From positions 25,714,817 through 25,778,816 of the forward strand of contig JASXTE010000011.1 in the NCBI GenBank assembly GCA_030280995.1: 64,000 bases of DNA. The letters are read 5' to 3'. A program made the translations under genes and the position numbers. Each line of letters begins with the position of its first letter. Within the stretch, counting starts at the first letter, position 1. A model generated the notes under the pieces. It was not told the DNA's origin, made no database searches, and saw only the letters and a program-made list of their open reading frames with translations. Shown here in pieces: positions 48,260-58,062 of this stretch. Source of the DNA: Hemileia vastatrix (Eukaryota; Basidiomycota; Pucciniomycetes; Pucciniales; Zaghouaniaceae).

Positions 48260-48854
48260 ATGGCATTCCGTGCAGCCCTCAAACATTGGTACGATCCTGC
48301 AGTAAGCCCATCGATCGTCATCTTGCATTATTCTCTCATCCTCTCATTTTGCATTATTTTCTTATTTATTCCCTTTAGGCTATTCCCATCTGTATGTTCT
48401 TATCTTATGTACCCCCTTACCCCCTTAACCCCTTCCTTACCCCCCCTTGCAGACGCCGTCATGGCCACCGCAATGGGCGGCGCTTCTTGGTATTTATACA
48501 GATTAGCTAAAGGTCCCGATATCGTTTGGAATCGTCATGATAACCCTCGTATGTTCTTCTTGTGATCCCTCCCTCCTTCCTTGCACTCATCCTCGCTCTC
48601 TTCCTATAAAGATCCTTGGAATGACGTCCAGCAGGGGTATTCTCTTCCTTCCTTATCTATTCTTTCTTCTATATCCTTAACCTTCTTTCTTTCCTTCCTT
48701 CCTTCCTTCCTTCCTTCCTTCCTTCCTTAGTCAAAATACAAAAATGATGTTCGTCGTCTCCTTTCCTTATACTCTCTCTCATACTCATCTACCCTCTTCC
48801 AGGAACGTCAATCAGGAATTTCCTAAAGGCGATTATAAGCGTACTAAACTTTGA
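48260..48854 (+). CDS. NDUFA4/MLRQ-like respiratory chain subunit (six exons, 81 aa)
   Basis: Exons: 48260-48301, 48379-48391, 48453-48548, 48612-48636, 48731-48748 and 48803-48854. All introns are GT-AG (77, 61, 63, 94 and 54 bp). Together they give 81 codons plus TGA with no conflict of frame. The N-terminus is MAFRAALKHWYDPAAIP. One membrane helix spans about residues 16-37 (AVMATAMGGASWYLYRLA). Then come the family signature VWNRHDNPHPWN (43-54) and NVNQEFPKGDYKR (66-78). Human NDUFA4 is also 81 residues, with the same layout (a PLFVFIG-type helix, then a WDRxNPEPWN block). The protein sits in the inner mitochondrial membrane and is associated with cytochrome c oxidase, though first described with complex I. 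Intron 4 contains a (CCTT)n microsatellite. Confidence 0.9.
48697..48728 (+). repeat. (CCTT)n microsatellite at the 3' end of intron 4
   Basis: Eight CCTT repeats run into the TTAG acceptor at 48727-48730. They serve as the polypyrimidine tract of the intron, so length changes could affect splicing of the NDUFA4-like gene. Confidence 0.8.
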
Positions 48855-49765
48855 TTCCTTCCTCTCTTGTCTTTCGACTGGCATCTGCAAACATCGGATC
48901 TGGCTGTCTTTTTTTTCATTTTAGTGGGGCTACGTTATTTTATTATCTTTACTTATCATGGTTTCTTTCTCTCTCCTCGTTGGTGCATTGGATTATGAGC
49001 ATTAAATAAAACTCTTCAATCGTATCGCGCTTTATGTTGTCCTTTGATGTTTTCCTGTTTTTGATAGATATTCATACATTACTTGCTGTGTGGTCATGCG
49101 TTTAATGATGAATCCCCTTTTTGATTTAATATAATATATCTCTTGTCGCCTCATGAGTGTTTTCTTCCAAGACCTACGTGTCAGAGTATTGAAACAAGTG
49201 TTGGCTTCAAAATATACAAACTGTCGGTCTTTATTTTCTTGAACTGTCTTCCTAGAGTTAAGTTAATGATAATCATGACTTATGGGGCATCTCAAATATG
49301 GCAATGATGGAAATATGTATTAAATTCATTTTTAGTTTACTAGTCATAAAAATGTATAATCTTTCTTTTCCTTCTTTCTTAACTAACTAACTCATCAACA
49401 AATAAAAATAAAACTAAATAAAGAATATATCTTCATCATCATATTCGACAGTTGATGATCAGTTACTATATATAGCTTATTTTGAGTTGACAACGTGTGG
49501 AAGGCCGTCAATGACTAATGAGTCACTAATTTAGCCCTGGCCTACCTAAACGTCTGTGAACAGCATTTTTTTTATCACATTTTCTTTGCATATTTCATTC
49601 ACAGTGACATTTTTTCTTTTCCCTTTCACCATGCTTTTTCAAAAAAAGGAGTCATTTTCAATGAAATTTGATCATTCCCTTGGCATGATTTGGAAATTTT
49701 TTGAATTATGTCACTTAAGCAGAATCAACATAAACAAATTGATTATCTTTTTTAATATATATATA

Positions 49766-49810
<45 letters not shown>

Positions 49811-50079
49811 GGGGGTAACAATGTTGAGCAATCTGCAATTAAATTAATTGTGGATAAAATTCATTATACCCCGATTATCTTCTGCAATTATTTTTGCTAA
49901 TAATTGGGTTATTAGACACTTTACATGTCAATGTCAACCTCTTATCCAACATTTTTCTACTCATTTTTTCATAACCACATCTTAGACAACTTTCTGTCAT
50001 AGCCACATGTTGCACAACTTTCTACCATAACCACCTCTTGGACTACTCTCTAGATATGCCTCATGGATGTGATGAGTTT
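48855..50079. other. 3' flank of NDUFA4-like gene and AT-rich spacer
   Basis: A possible polyadenylation signal ATTAAATAAAA lies at 49000-49011. No further gene is recognised. A perfect (ATT)n microsatellite fills about 49771-49810. The frame at 49556-49900 is mostly a product of that repeat. Confidence 0.5.
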
Positions 50080-50156
50080 GGGATCAGGAATTAGGAATGG
50101 AAATTGGGGTATAAGAGGCAGGATAATGCATTATTGTGGATTCCTTATCCAATAGC

Positions 50157-50945
50157 TGTCAGCCAGGCTACTAGACTTACCCGGTAAAATAATTAATTAT
50201 TTTACTGAGTTGAAGCCACGCCTTTCTTCTTAATAATATTTATTTACTTAAGTAGTACTTACAATTAACTAAAGTTAAGTACAATAAGTAGTATAAATAA
50301 ATAATATAAATAAAATGTCCCTTAGAATTTTACTCCCTAACACCGTGCTCAAAAATATATGTCAAAGGGAGTAAAATTAATAATAAATTTATAATATAAA
50401 AACTTTAAAACAATTATATTACCTCAGTGAGAGATCTGTAATCCCGTGAAAGTAATGTAATTGATTATTTATTGTGTAATAATTGTGACAGTCCAAGGAA
50501 TTCCAACTTTGTTGCTAATAAATTTGATTCCCTTGTTGACGTACTAATTTATTATTTTCTTATGTCATTTATGTACTCCTTTTTCTTGTCATTCTTTTCT
50601 CTCACACTCACAGTAGACGGTGCAAATTCCTTACATTTTATTTCCTCATATTTTGCCTATAAAAGGCCTCTGATTTTGTGCTTTTCAAACCATTCTTTTA
50701 TTAACTTACTTTATTATTACTATTTAAAACACAATACTTATTTTTATATTTTATCACATTAGTAGTTACAAGAGCGTAATTCTAATCAATAAATTATATC
50801 AATATTTAAAACCTACCTCTTATATTTGAGTAACAAATCACTTAGATTAATAAATACGTACAAATTTTTGAGAGTTCATTTAAATCCTTAAAATCCTCGT
50901 AGAAACTTCGTACCAAATCTTCTAGACCAAAAGCGTACCTTGACA
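50157..50945 (+). repeat. 5' LTR of the chromovirus
   Basis: It starts TGTCAGCCAGGCTACTAG and ends GTACCTTGACA. It has the CCCTAACACCGTGCTCAA core (50334) and a TATA box in GCCTATAAAAGGCC (50656). The small frame at 50472-50762 is not a gene. Confidence 0.92.
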
Positions 50946-52005
50946 ATTGAGGGCTTTCCGAATTATCGACAGCGCAACGATATTTGAGGTGTAATCATGG
51001 GGGACCATCGGTGTGCGAGTACCTGTAAAGGACGAGAGAGCGAGAAAACGACGAACGTCATACGTCACGTGACAAAATTTTTTGCTGCGAACGGAAATCG
51101 AACCGCGCTCCAAAAATTAAGTTCATATACTGACTAAACGTCGTATATATCGTGGTAATTATTGTTATTACTATTTGTGGGTTACTCTTCACTCTTCATT
51201 TGCTACGTATTTCCTTTTACTCAGCACTCTGTAAGTGGCATTAATTTGCTCATTTTTCAGGGGGAGGTGTCTGGTAATTGGACTTTATTTTTATTATTAT
51301 ATATTTTTTTTTATTTTTCCTGGTAGACCATAATAGAGCAATAAGTGTTCTTAGTCCCAGAGGTAATAAAATAATTATATTTTAATATTAATTATTATAA
51401 TTTTTCAGTTGACATTTGTCCTGATTAATTTAATTGTTCCAGTTGACAAATTGTCCTGACAATAATATTTTTAATTAATATATAATTAATATTTAATTAC
51501 TTCAGTTGACTTTGAGTCCTGGTAATTCAATAAATATTTTAATTAATAAAACTCATATTTAATTATTTCAGTTGACATTAAGTCCTGGTAATTAAGTGAT
51601 CAAGCTTAATAAAATTTTAAAATAAAAATTTATATTTAATTACTTCAGTTGACATTAAGTCCTGGTAGTTAAGTTATCAGTTTAATAAAATTTTGTTAAA
51701 TTAATAAAGTCTCATATTTGATTACTTCAGTTGACAATAAGTCCTGGTAATAAATTAGTTGATTTAAATCCTGAAAATAATTAATTAAAAATTATTAATA
51801 AAAATTCTAATTTATTTCTACAGTTGATTATATTATAATCCTGGTTTTAAATTTTTTTTTATTAATAAATTAATTTTATTTAAGTTGATTTTTATCCTGA
51901 AAAAAGATTTTTTTATTTATTTTATTTTATTTTTTTAATAAAAAATCAAAAATAAAGACTAATTAATCTTATTGTCTCTTTTCTTCATTTCAGTAAAATC
52001 TTAAA
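50946..52005 (+). other. Primer-binding block and tandem-repeat leader
   Basis: ATTGAGGGCTTTCC follows the LTR directly and is shared with the two other elements here, so it is the likely primer-binding site. From about 51325 the leader contains at least eight repeats of the form TTCAGTTGACATTAAGTCCTGG at 50-90 bp spacing, each separated by AT-rich text. The related element at 63.8 kb has the same kind of block. Packaging or translation control is possible but unproven. Confidence 0.65.
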
Positions 52006-52570
52006 ATGACTGACCAAAGTGGTTCTGCTGCACGTGAAGAAGAACTAGACTTAATTGATTATGATGAGCCTACTTCTGTAAGTTCTCCTTTAACAAGAAG
52101 AATTTCTCAAACTAATAAATTCTTTCCCCAAACAGGATGTAGAGATGGAAGAAGTAGAAATCCTAGTGGACACAACTCAGGATCAGAAGCCTATGATAAA
52201 CCCACCAGAAGAGCTTCCAAAAGGCTTCAGGATAAAAAAGATGCCATTGTCTCAGCAGGTAAAGAATCTGTCTACTCACATAAAGGAGTTAAGGACAGAA
52301 AGCTTGAGACTAAAGGTAAGGGTAGATGCTTTGGAAGAAAAGGTGAGAAGAACAGATACTTTTCTCCAAGAGAAGAAGAAACCTCTTCCTCCCAGGGATC
52401 AACAAAAATTGGCTCCCCAGTCCCAAGAGAAGGTGGAAGTGTCCAAGTGGCAGTGGGACTGGCTAAACACTAAGTGGGACTACCTGGCTCAAAACCAGCA
52501 TCAGTTACCTCAGGCAGGTCCATCAAGGCCCAACCAGGTCAACCCCACTCCTCCCCACCCTTATCAATGA
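52006..52570 (+). CDS. Leader (pre-gag) frame with a probable 58-bp intron
   Basis: From the ATG at 52006 (MTDQSGSAAREEELDLIDYD) the frame reaches a good donor (GTAAGT, 52078). An acceptor (CCCAAACAG) ends at 52135, and splicing joins DEPTS to DVEMEEVEILVDT in the second frame. That frame runs to a TGA at 52568-52570 and contains a coiled stretch and SKWQWDWLN. The gag-only copy at 2.4-2.9 kb has the matching SKWKWDW segment. Introns in Gypsy elements are uncommon because the genomic RNA must stay unspliced, so this could give a separate subgenomic product. The stop overlaps an ATG (ATGA, 52567-52570) of the next frame. Confidence 0.5.
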
Positions 52571-54351
52571 GGCAAAAGAAGAAGAAAGCCCAATATGGTG
52601 ATACCCAGAAAACCCTGGTACGTCCCTCTATTGATTCTCAAGTGCCTTTTCTTGTGGCTGACTCTGTTCTTTCAGGTAAATCTGGAAGGGAGGATGAAAC
52701 CTTGAGACCTATAGAGGCTGGGAGTAGTAGACAAATCACTCATGTATCTAATCCTTTACTTTTAATTGCTACCTCAATGATTAATCCTGATATGGCTGTG
52801 ATTGATGAAACTCTTGACCCTGAGTTCTATGAGAGTCTAGAAAGTTACTCAGTTTCCTTATTGAGAAACACTCCAGATGTAGCAAGAATTAATGATGAGC
52901 ACTTGAGAGATATTATTGCCAAGCAAAATCATATAATGAACAATATGCAATTGACTCAGAGATATAATAGTTTGTTAACTGGTCAGGGTTATCAAGCATT
53001 AAGAAGTGAATCACAGAGAGTCTCTGATGAATTGTCTCATTACAAAGCAACCCATGAAAAGAAAGTTGCTTTATGGTAAAATATAAAAAATGATTTGTCT
53101 AAACTAAAAGATACTGTATCTGCCTGTTGCCAGGAGGTAGAGATAGATAAGATAAATCTGAAAAGATTGAATGACCATTTGTCATCTTTTCAAAATAAAA
53201 ATCAGTTATCTTTTGCAACTATCAATGAGAGTTTATCTAGTCTTCCAAGAATGAAAACAAGACTAACAACCATTGAAGAAAAATTGAACTCATTGTTAAA
53301 TGACCAAAAATATTCTGACATTTCTGTGAAGGAACATATAGTGTAGGATGCTCAAATAGTACCTGTGGCTAGTTCATCTAAAGTAAAAATAGCTCCAGAG
53401 ATACCTGTTGATAACACTGAGTTTCCATCAAAAACTGATGATGCACCAGGATCTGCAACAGAAGGATTAAACAATGAGATTTCAGCCCAATTAGAGAAAT
53501 TACAGCTGCTTCTTACTCAGAAACAAGCTAGTACTAAGGAGACTCCTTCAAATCAAAAGAATTGGTCAAAACTTGACCAGTACCCAACATTTGATGGTGA
53601 TTCTTCTTCTGATTGGCAACAATTTATTTGCAGAATTGATAACTTAAAAAATTCTTACAAACTCCCAGATGAGGAAATTGTGTCCAAGTTAATTTCTTTG
53701 TTCACTAATATTGCCCTGATGTGGTATGATTCTGTTCTCCTGGATGGGAATGACTACTCATGGGAGGATTGGAAAAAATTAATTAAAGCACAATTTGGTG
53801 GCTCCAAGTTCAGAATGGCTCAACAAAGTCAGTATGAGGAAACTAGATATAGCTCTTCTACTGATAAACCTATTGAGTTTTTAATGAAACTTGTAAAAAT
53901 CATAAGGGCAATGGACCCAAATATGGAGTTTGATTTATGGAAGGACAGGATCCTCTATAAATTACCAATGTCTCTGAGAGACTTGATAGTGGCTAGGACT
54001 GAGTTATCCAAAGAACCCTCTTCTTTCATTAATACTTGCAATGAGATACTTCTAAACAATAAGTATGATGCCAGAAGATTCATTCCTAGGACCCCTTTGG
54101 AGAAACCCTCCACTTACCAACAGAAACCTCTGGAAAATGTTGGTAAACCTTCTGCCCCTGTTGCACCAAAGAAGTATGCAACAAACACTTACTTCAAGTG
54201 CAACAAGCCTTGGAAGAAAGGCCATGTTTTTGACAAGAAGATAAATCTTGTAGAACAAACAGAGGAGCATGCTGATGACACAGTGGCACTGGATGATACA
54301 TCAAGTGATTGTGCCAGAATATTTCATATGAATCTCAACAAGAAATCTTGA
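52474..54351 (+). pseudogene. Chromovirus gag with two in-frame stops
   Basis: One frame runs through this region, interrupted by TAA (53077-53079) and TAG (53344-53346). The N-terminal half is coiled and charged. The retrotransposon gag domain lies at about 53570-54070 with WSKLDQYPTFDGDSSSDW, SYKLPDEEIVSKLISLF and NTCNEILLNNKYD. The zinc-knuckle region (54190-54240) reads TYFKCNKPWKKGHVFDK. Compared with the copy at 0.9 kb (CYKC...GHNC), the first Cys has become Tyr and the last Phe, so two of four metal ligands are lost. The frame ends at TGA 54349-54351. Confidence 0.8.
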
Positions 54352-55076
54352 TGCTGGAAGAGGATATCCATTATTTAAACACTATTGATATTGATAATAA
54401 TGATTTATCTACAGTTGAAGATGCTGAGATCATAAAGAACATTGAGGATAGCTCAATTATTATTGCCCCTCTCAAGGCACCAGTCTTGATCAATGGAACC
54501 AGCATTGAAGTTGTTCTGGATTCTGGAGCTGGAGGAAGTATAGTATCTGAAAGAGCACTTGCTTCAGTAGATCAAGACTATAAATCTAAACTGATGCCTA
54601 TCATTTCTGAAAATTGGAGAGGGTATGGCTCTGTTTTGTCCCCCATTGGTAAATACAAAGCCACAGTGTTTTTTAAATATAACCATGGTTTTGTAAGAGC
54701 TATTTGTGATTTTGTTGTCATGAAAAATGATAACTTGAGCAATTGGTTTATTGTAGGGAATGATATTTTAACCAAGAATGGCATAAAATTGGATCCTTCA
54801 AACCAATGTTTCACAATGGGGATGAATGGGAAGAGAAAATTTAAGATTTCCTCCCCTAAAAAATTATTAAAACCAGAATTGAACACATGTAATTCTGTGG
54901 TTCAATATAAAGGAAGATCTAAAAAGGAAATGCATGCCCTTATGTCTGAAATTGACAATGCTTCTTTTGGAGAACAACTTTCTGGTGAGGATAAAGATTC
55001 CATCATTAACTTGATAAAATCTTTTCCTATGGCCTTTGCTCATGGGTCACATGAACTGGGATTAGTTAAAGAGTAA
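54309..55076 (+). pseudogene. Chromovirus protease segment of pol
   Basis: The frame carries the aspartic protease active site VVLDSGAGGSIVSERAL (about 54513-54560) and a second block FIVGNDILTKNGIKLD, both expected for retroviral-type proteases that cut the Gag-Pol polyprotein. It lies at -1 relative to gag. In the related copy near 0.8 kb the same segment is in the gag frame, so a one-base deletion near 54318 probably separated them here. A TAA at 55074-55076 interrupts the reading into reverse transcriptase, which continues in the same frame. Confidence 0.8.
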
Positions 55077-57950
55077 ATGAAACTTTCATTGTCTTGCCCA
55101 TTAACTGATATACCACCTAGTTTAAAGAAGAAGCCTTATCCTGCTTCTCCCACAAAGAGAAAAGATATTGAAGACAATATCTCTACCCTTTTAAAAATGA
55201 ATATTATTGAAAAGGTAGTTGAAACACCTAAACATTGTGTTATCTCACCTGTCCTAATTTCTTATGAGAAAGATAAAGCCAGGTTATGTGGTGATTATAG
55301 AGCACTAAACACTTATACTGTTGATGATATCTACCCTTTACCTAGAATTAGCTCTATACATGCTACTTTACAGGGTGCTAAATATATCAGCTGTTTGGAT
55401 GGTAACAAAGGATATCACCAGGTACCTGTTGAGAAAAATTCTCAAAACTTTCTGATGATTGCCACTCATATGGGTATTTATAAGTATATTAGGATGCCAT
55501 TTGGCCCTAAAAATTCCCCTTCAGTTTTCCAAAAATTAATGGATAACAAATTCCATCAAGAGATAATTGAAGGATGGCTGATGGTTTATATTGATGATAT
55601 CATTATATTCTCAAAAAAATTTGAGGACCATCTTAAAAACCTGTGTAAAGTATTCCAGAAAATCTATGAAATAAATATGACACTTGCTTTGAAGAAATGT
55701 AAATTTGGTTTCCATTCTTTAAAAGTTCTTGGTCATGTTGTTTCAGGCTTACAGATATGTGTTGACCAGAACAAAGTGGCAGCCATACAACAGGTTAAGG
55801 CTCCAACAACAGTGAGAGAGCTCCAAAGTTTTTTGGGAATGTGTGGATACTATAGACAGTATATTAAAAATTACCAAGTCATAGCTTTACCCCTTACCCA
55901 ATTAACTAGAAAGGATGTTGCTTTTGTCTGGAATAGTGAAAGACAAAGAGCCTTTGACACTATGAAACACTGTTTGATGTCAGCACCAATTCTTGCTTTA
56001 CCTGACTTTAATCAACCATTTGTTTTGTACACTGATGCCAGTTTCATTGGTCTTGGTGCTGCCCTCCATCAAAAACAAGTGATAAATGATAAAGTTTCAG
56101 AAGTAGTAATTTGTTATATTTCAAGAACCTTGAGAAATAGTGAATTGAAATATGGTGCTACTCAATTAGAGTGTTTAGCTGTAGTATGGGCTCTGGAAAA
56201 GCTTCATTATTACCTAGATGACCAGAAATTTGAACTTGTCACTGACTGCAGTGCAGTTAAATCCCTTTTAAACTTGAAAACACCTAACAGACATATGTTC
56301 AGATGGCAGTTGGCTGTTCAAGAGTACAGAGGGAGAATGACAATTATTCATAGGGCTTGTATTATTCACTCAAATGTGGATATGTTATCTAGGTTACCTT
56401 TGCCAAATAATGACTCTAATCCTGCGTATGATCCTGAGGAAAAAATTATTCATATACATGGGATATATGTGGTTGATATGGATGAAGAGCTATTACAGCT
56501 TATTCTGGAATCATATGATAAGGACACTGACTTGAAAAAGTTATGCACCATATTAAATGATCCAAAGAATACTTCAATACAAGCATTAATTAAAACCCTT
56601 CCACCAAAGTACCAAAAAGCTTTGGAAAAAGGTAAATTTTCAATTGATGAAGGATATCTATATTATAGAAGAAAGTTGAGTAATTTTATTGTTATTCCTC
56701 CTTCTATGAAAGAAATCATCTTGAAAATTTGTCATGATGACATATTAGCTGGACATTTTGATCTTGACAAAACAATGATCAGAATTAAGAACACTGCTTG
56801 GTGGGCTAATATGTCTGAAGACACAAAATTATATGTTGAATCTTGTGATTCTTGCCAAAAATCAAAAATATTAACTGGTAAAAGAGCAGGATTAATGCAA
56901 CATATTGAACCTCCTGATGCTCCATGGCAAATAATAAACATGGATTTTGTAACAGGATTACCTATTGCTGGTAAAGACAGTTATAACTCTTGTTGGGTTA
57001 TTGTGGACAGATTCACAAAAATGTGTAAATTTATCCCTACCCACAAGGATTTTTCCACTAAAGAATTAGCTTTCTTATGGTGGTCTCATATGTTTAATAC
57101 TGCTGGTTTTCCTAAAGTCATAATCTCTGACAGAGACCCTAAATTTACTTCTGAATTTTGGATGTCTCTGATGGATGTTTGTGGTTGTGATCTGAAACTT
57201 TCTACTGCCCATCACCCTCAGACTGATGGTTTAGCTGAAAGAATAATTCAGACTTTAGAGGACATGATAAGAGGATATTGTGCCTTTGGCCTTGAGTATA
57301 AAGATAATTACAGATTCACTCATGATTGGGTTACCTTACTTCCTGGGTTAGAATTTGCTTATAATAGCACTGTTCATTCTGTTACTCAAAGAAAGCCTTT
57401 TGAGCTCTGGCTTGGATATGTTCCCAATACTCCTGCCCAAATTCTCAATAACAAAATACCTAAATTGGATATACATCCTGGTGTAAAATCTTTTCTTCAA
57501 ATGCAACAACTATGTGGAAATAATGCTCAAAAATGTATTGAAAAATCATTTGAATATGAGAAGAAAAGATGGGACAAATCCCATAAAGAATACACTTATA
57601 AAAAGGGTGATGAAGTGTTGATTTCTACAGTCCACTTCAACTTACAAGGTAATAACAAATTGAAAGATCCATTTGTTGGTCCATTTGTTGTCAGAAGAAT
57701 GATTGGAGATAATGCAGTTGAAGTTATTCTGTATTCTCCATATGACAGAAAACATCCTGTTTTTCCAATATCTCTTTTGAAACCTTACACATCTAATAGT
57801 GATTTATTTCCAAAAATGAGGGGAAGACCAAAGAAAACCCCAAATGAAATCACTGAAACAGCAGAAATTGAAAAAATTCTAAATGACAGAATAGTCACTG
57901 CTGAAAAAGGTACAGAATACTTATTGAGATTCAAGAAAAAAATCATCTAA
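55077..57950 (+). CDS. Chromovirus pol: reverse transcriptase, RNase H, integrase
   Basis: 957 codons are open. Reverse transcriptase: DYRALNTYTVDDIYPLP and a YIDD box at about residue 171 (MVYIDDIIIFS). RNase H: FVLYTDASFIGLGAAL near 317, ECLAVVWALEKL, and NVDMLSRLP. Integrase: HHCC zinc site at about 552-593, then the D,D35E core with D near 623 (NMDFVTGLP), D 684 (ISDRDPKF) and E 720 (QTDGLAERI). The enzymes copy genomic RNA into DNA and insert it. The catalytic residues are all present, unlike in the copy at 28-31 kb. The initiator Met is simply the first codon after an in-frame stop; the native product would be a Gag-Pol polyprotein. The frame ends early inside the chromodomain. Confidence 0.9.
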   Translation: MKLSLSCPLTDIPPSLKKKPYPASPTKRKDIEDNISTLLKMNIIEKVVETPKHCVISPVLISYEKDKARLCGDYRALNTYTVDDIYPLPRISSIHATLQGAKYISCLDGNKGYHQVPVEKNSQNFLMIATHMGIYKYIRMPFGPKNSPSVFQKLMDNKFHQEIIEGWLMVYIDDIIIFSKKFEDHLKNLCKVFQKIYEINMTLALKKCKFGFHSLKVLGHVVSGLQICVDQNKVAAIQQVKAPTTVRELQSFLGMCGYYRQYIKNYQVIALPLTQLTRKDVAFVWNSERQRAFDTMKHCLMSAPILALPDFNQPFVLYTDASFIGLGAALHQKQVINDKVSEVVICYISRTLRNSELKYGATQLECLAVVWALEKLHYYLDDQKFELVTDCSAVKSLLNLKTPNRHMFRWQLAVQEYRGRMTIIHRACIIHSNVDMLSRLPLPNNDSNPAYDPEEKIIHIHGIYVVDMDEELLQLILESYDKDTDLKKLCTILNDPKNTSIQALIKTLPPKYQKALEKGKFSIDEGYLYYRRKLSNFIVIPPSMKEIILKICHDDILAGHFDLDKTMIRIKNTAWWANMSEDTKLYVESCDSCQKSKILTGKRAGLMQHIEPPDAPWQIINMDFVTGLPIAGKDSYNSCWVIVDRFTKMCKFIPTHKDFSTKELAFLWWSHMFNTAGFPKVIISDRDPKFTSEFWMSLMDVCGCDLKLSTAHHPQTDGLAERIIQTLEDMIRGYCAFGLEYKDNYRFTHDWVTLLPGLEFAYNSTVHSVTQRKPFELWLGYVPNTPAQILNNKIPKLDIHPGVKSFLQMQQLCGNNAQKCIEKSFEYEKKRWDKSHKEYTYKKGDEVLISTVHFNLQGNNKLKDPFVGPFVVRRMIGDNAVEVILYSPYDRKHPVFPISLLKPYTSNSDLFPKMRGRPKKTPNEITETAEIEKILNDRIVTAEKGTEYLLRFKKKII

Positions 57951-58029
57951 ATATGATTCTTGGATACCTGGGAAGGAGATATCTAATTTTCCTACTCTAC
58001 TAAAAAAGTATAAAAAGAAAAAATCATAG
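57860..58029 (+). pseudogene. C-terminal chromodomain, split by a homopolymer frameshift
   Basis: The pol frame begins a chromodomain (EIEKILNDRIV, TEYLLRFKK) and hits TAA at 57948-57950. In the next frame the domain continues as YDSWIPGKEISNFPTLL to TAG at 58027-58029. The change of frame falls at an A7 run (57936-57942), so one extra A explains it. Chromodomains on integrases read heterochromatin marks and steer insertion. Confidence 0.75.
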
Positions 58030-58062
58030 CATTTTTTTTATTGTTTTTTTAGATTGAGGGAG

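Noticed and set aside
51075..51165. tRNA-like B box (GGTTCGATTTCC, minus strand) in the chromovirus leader
   Set aside because: No facing acceptor stem, A box or cloverleaf could be formed in the neighbouring sequence.
54309..54351. Programmed -1 frameshift between gag and protease
   Set aside because: No slippery heptamer lies in the 43-nt overlap, and the related copy reads through in one frame, so a deletion is simpler.
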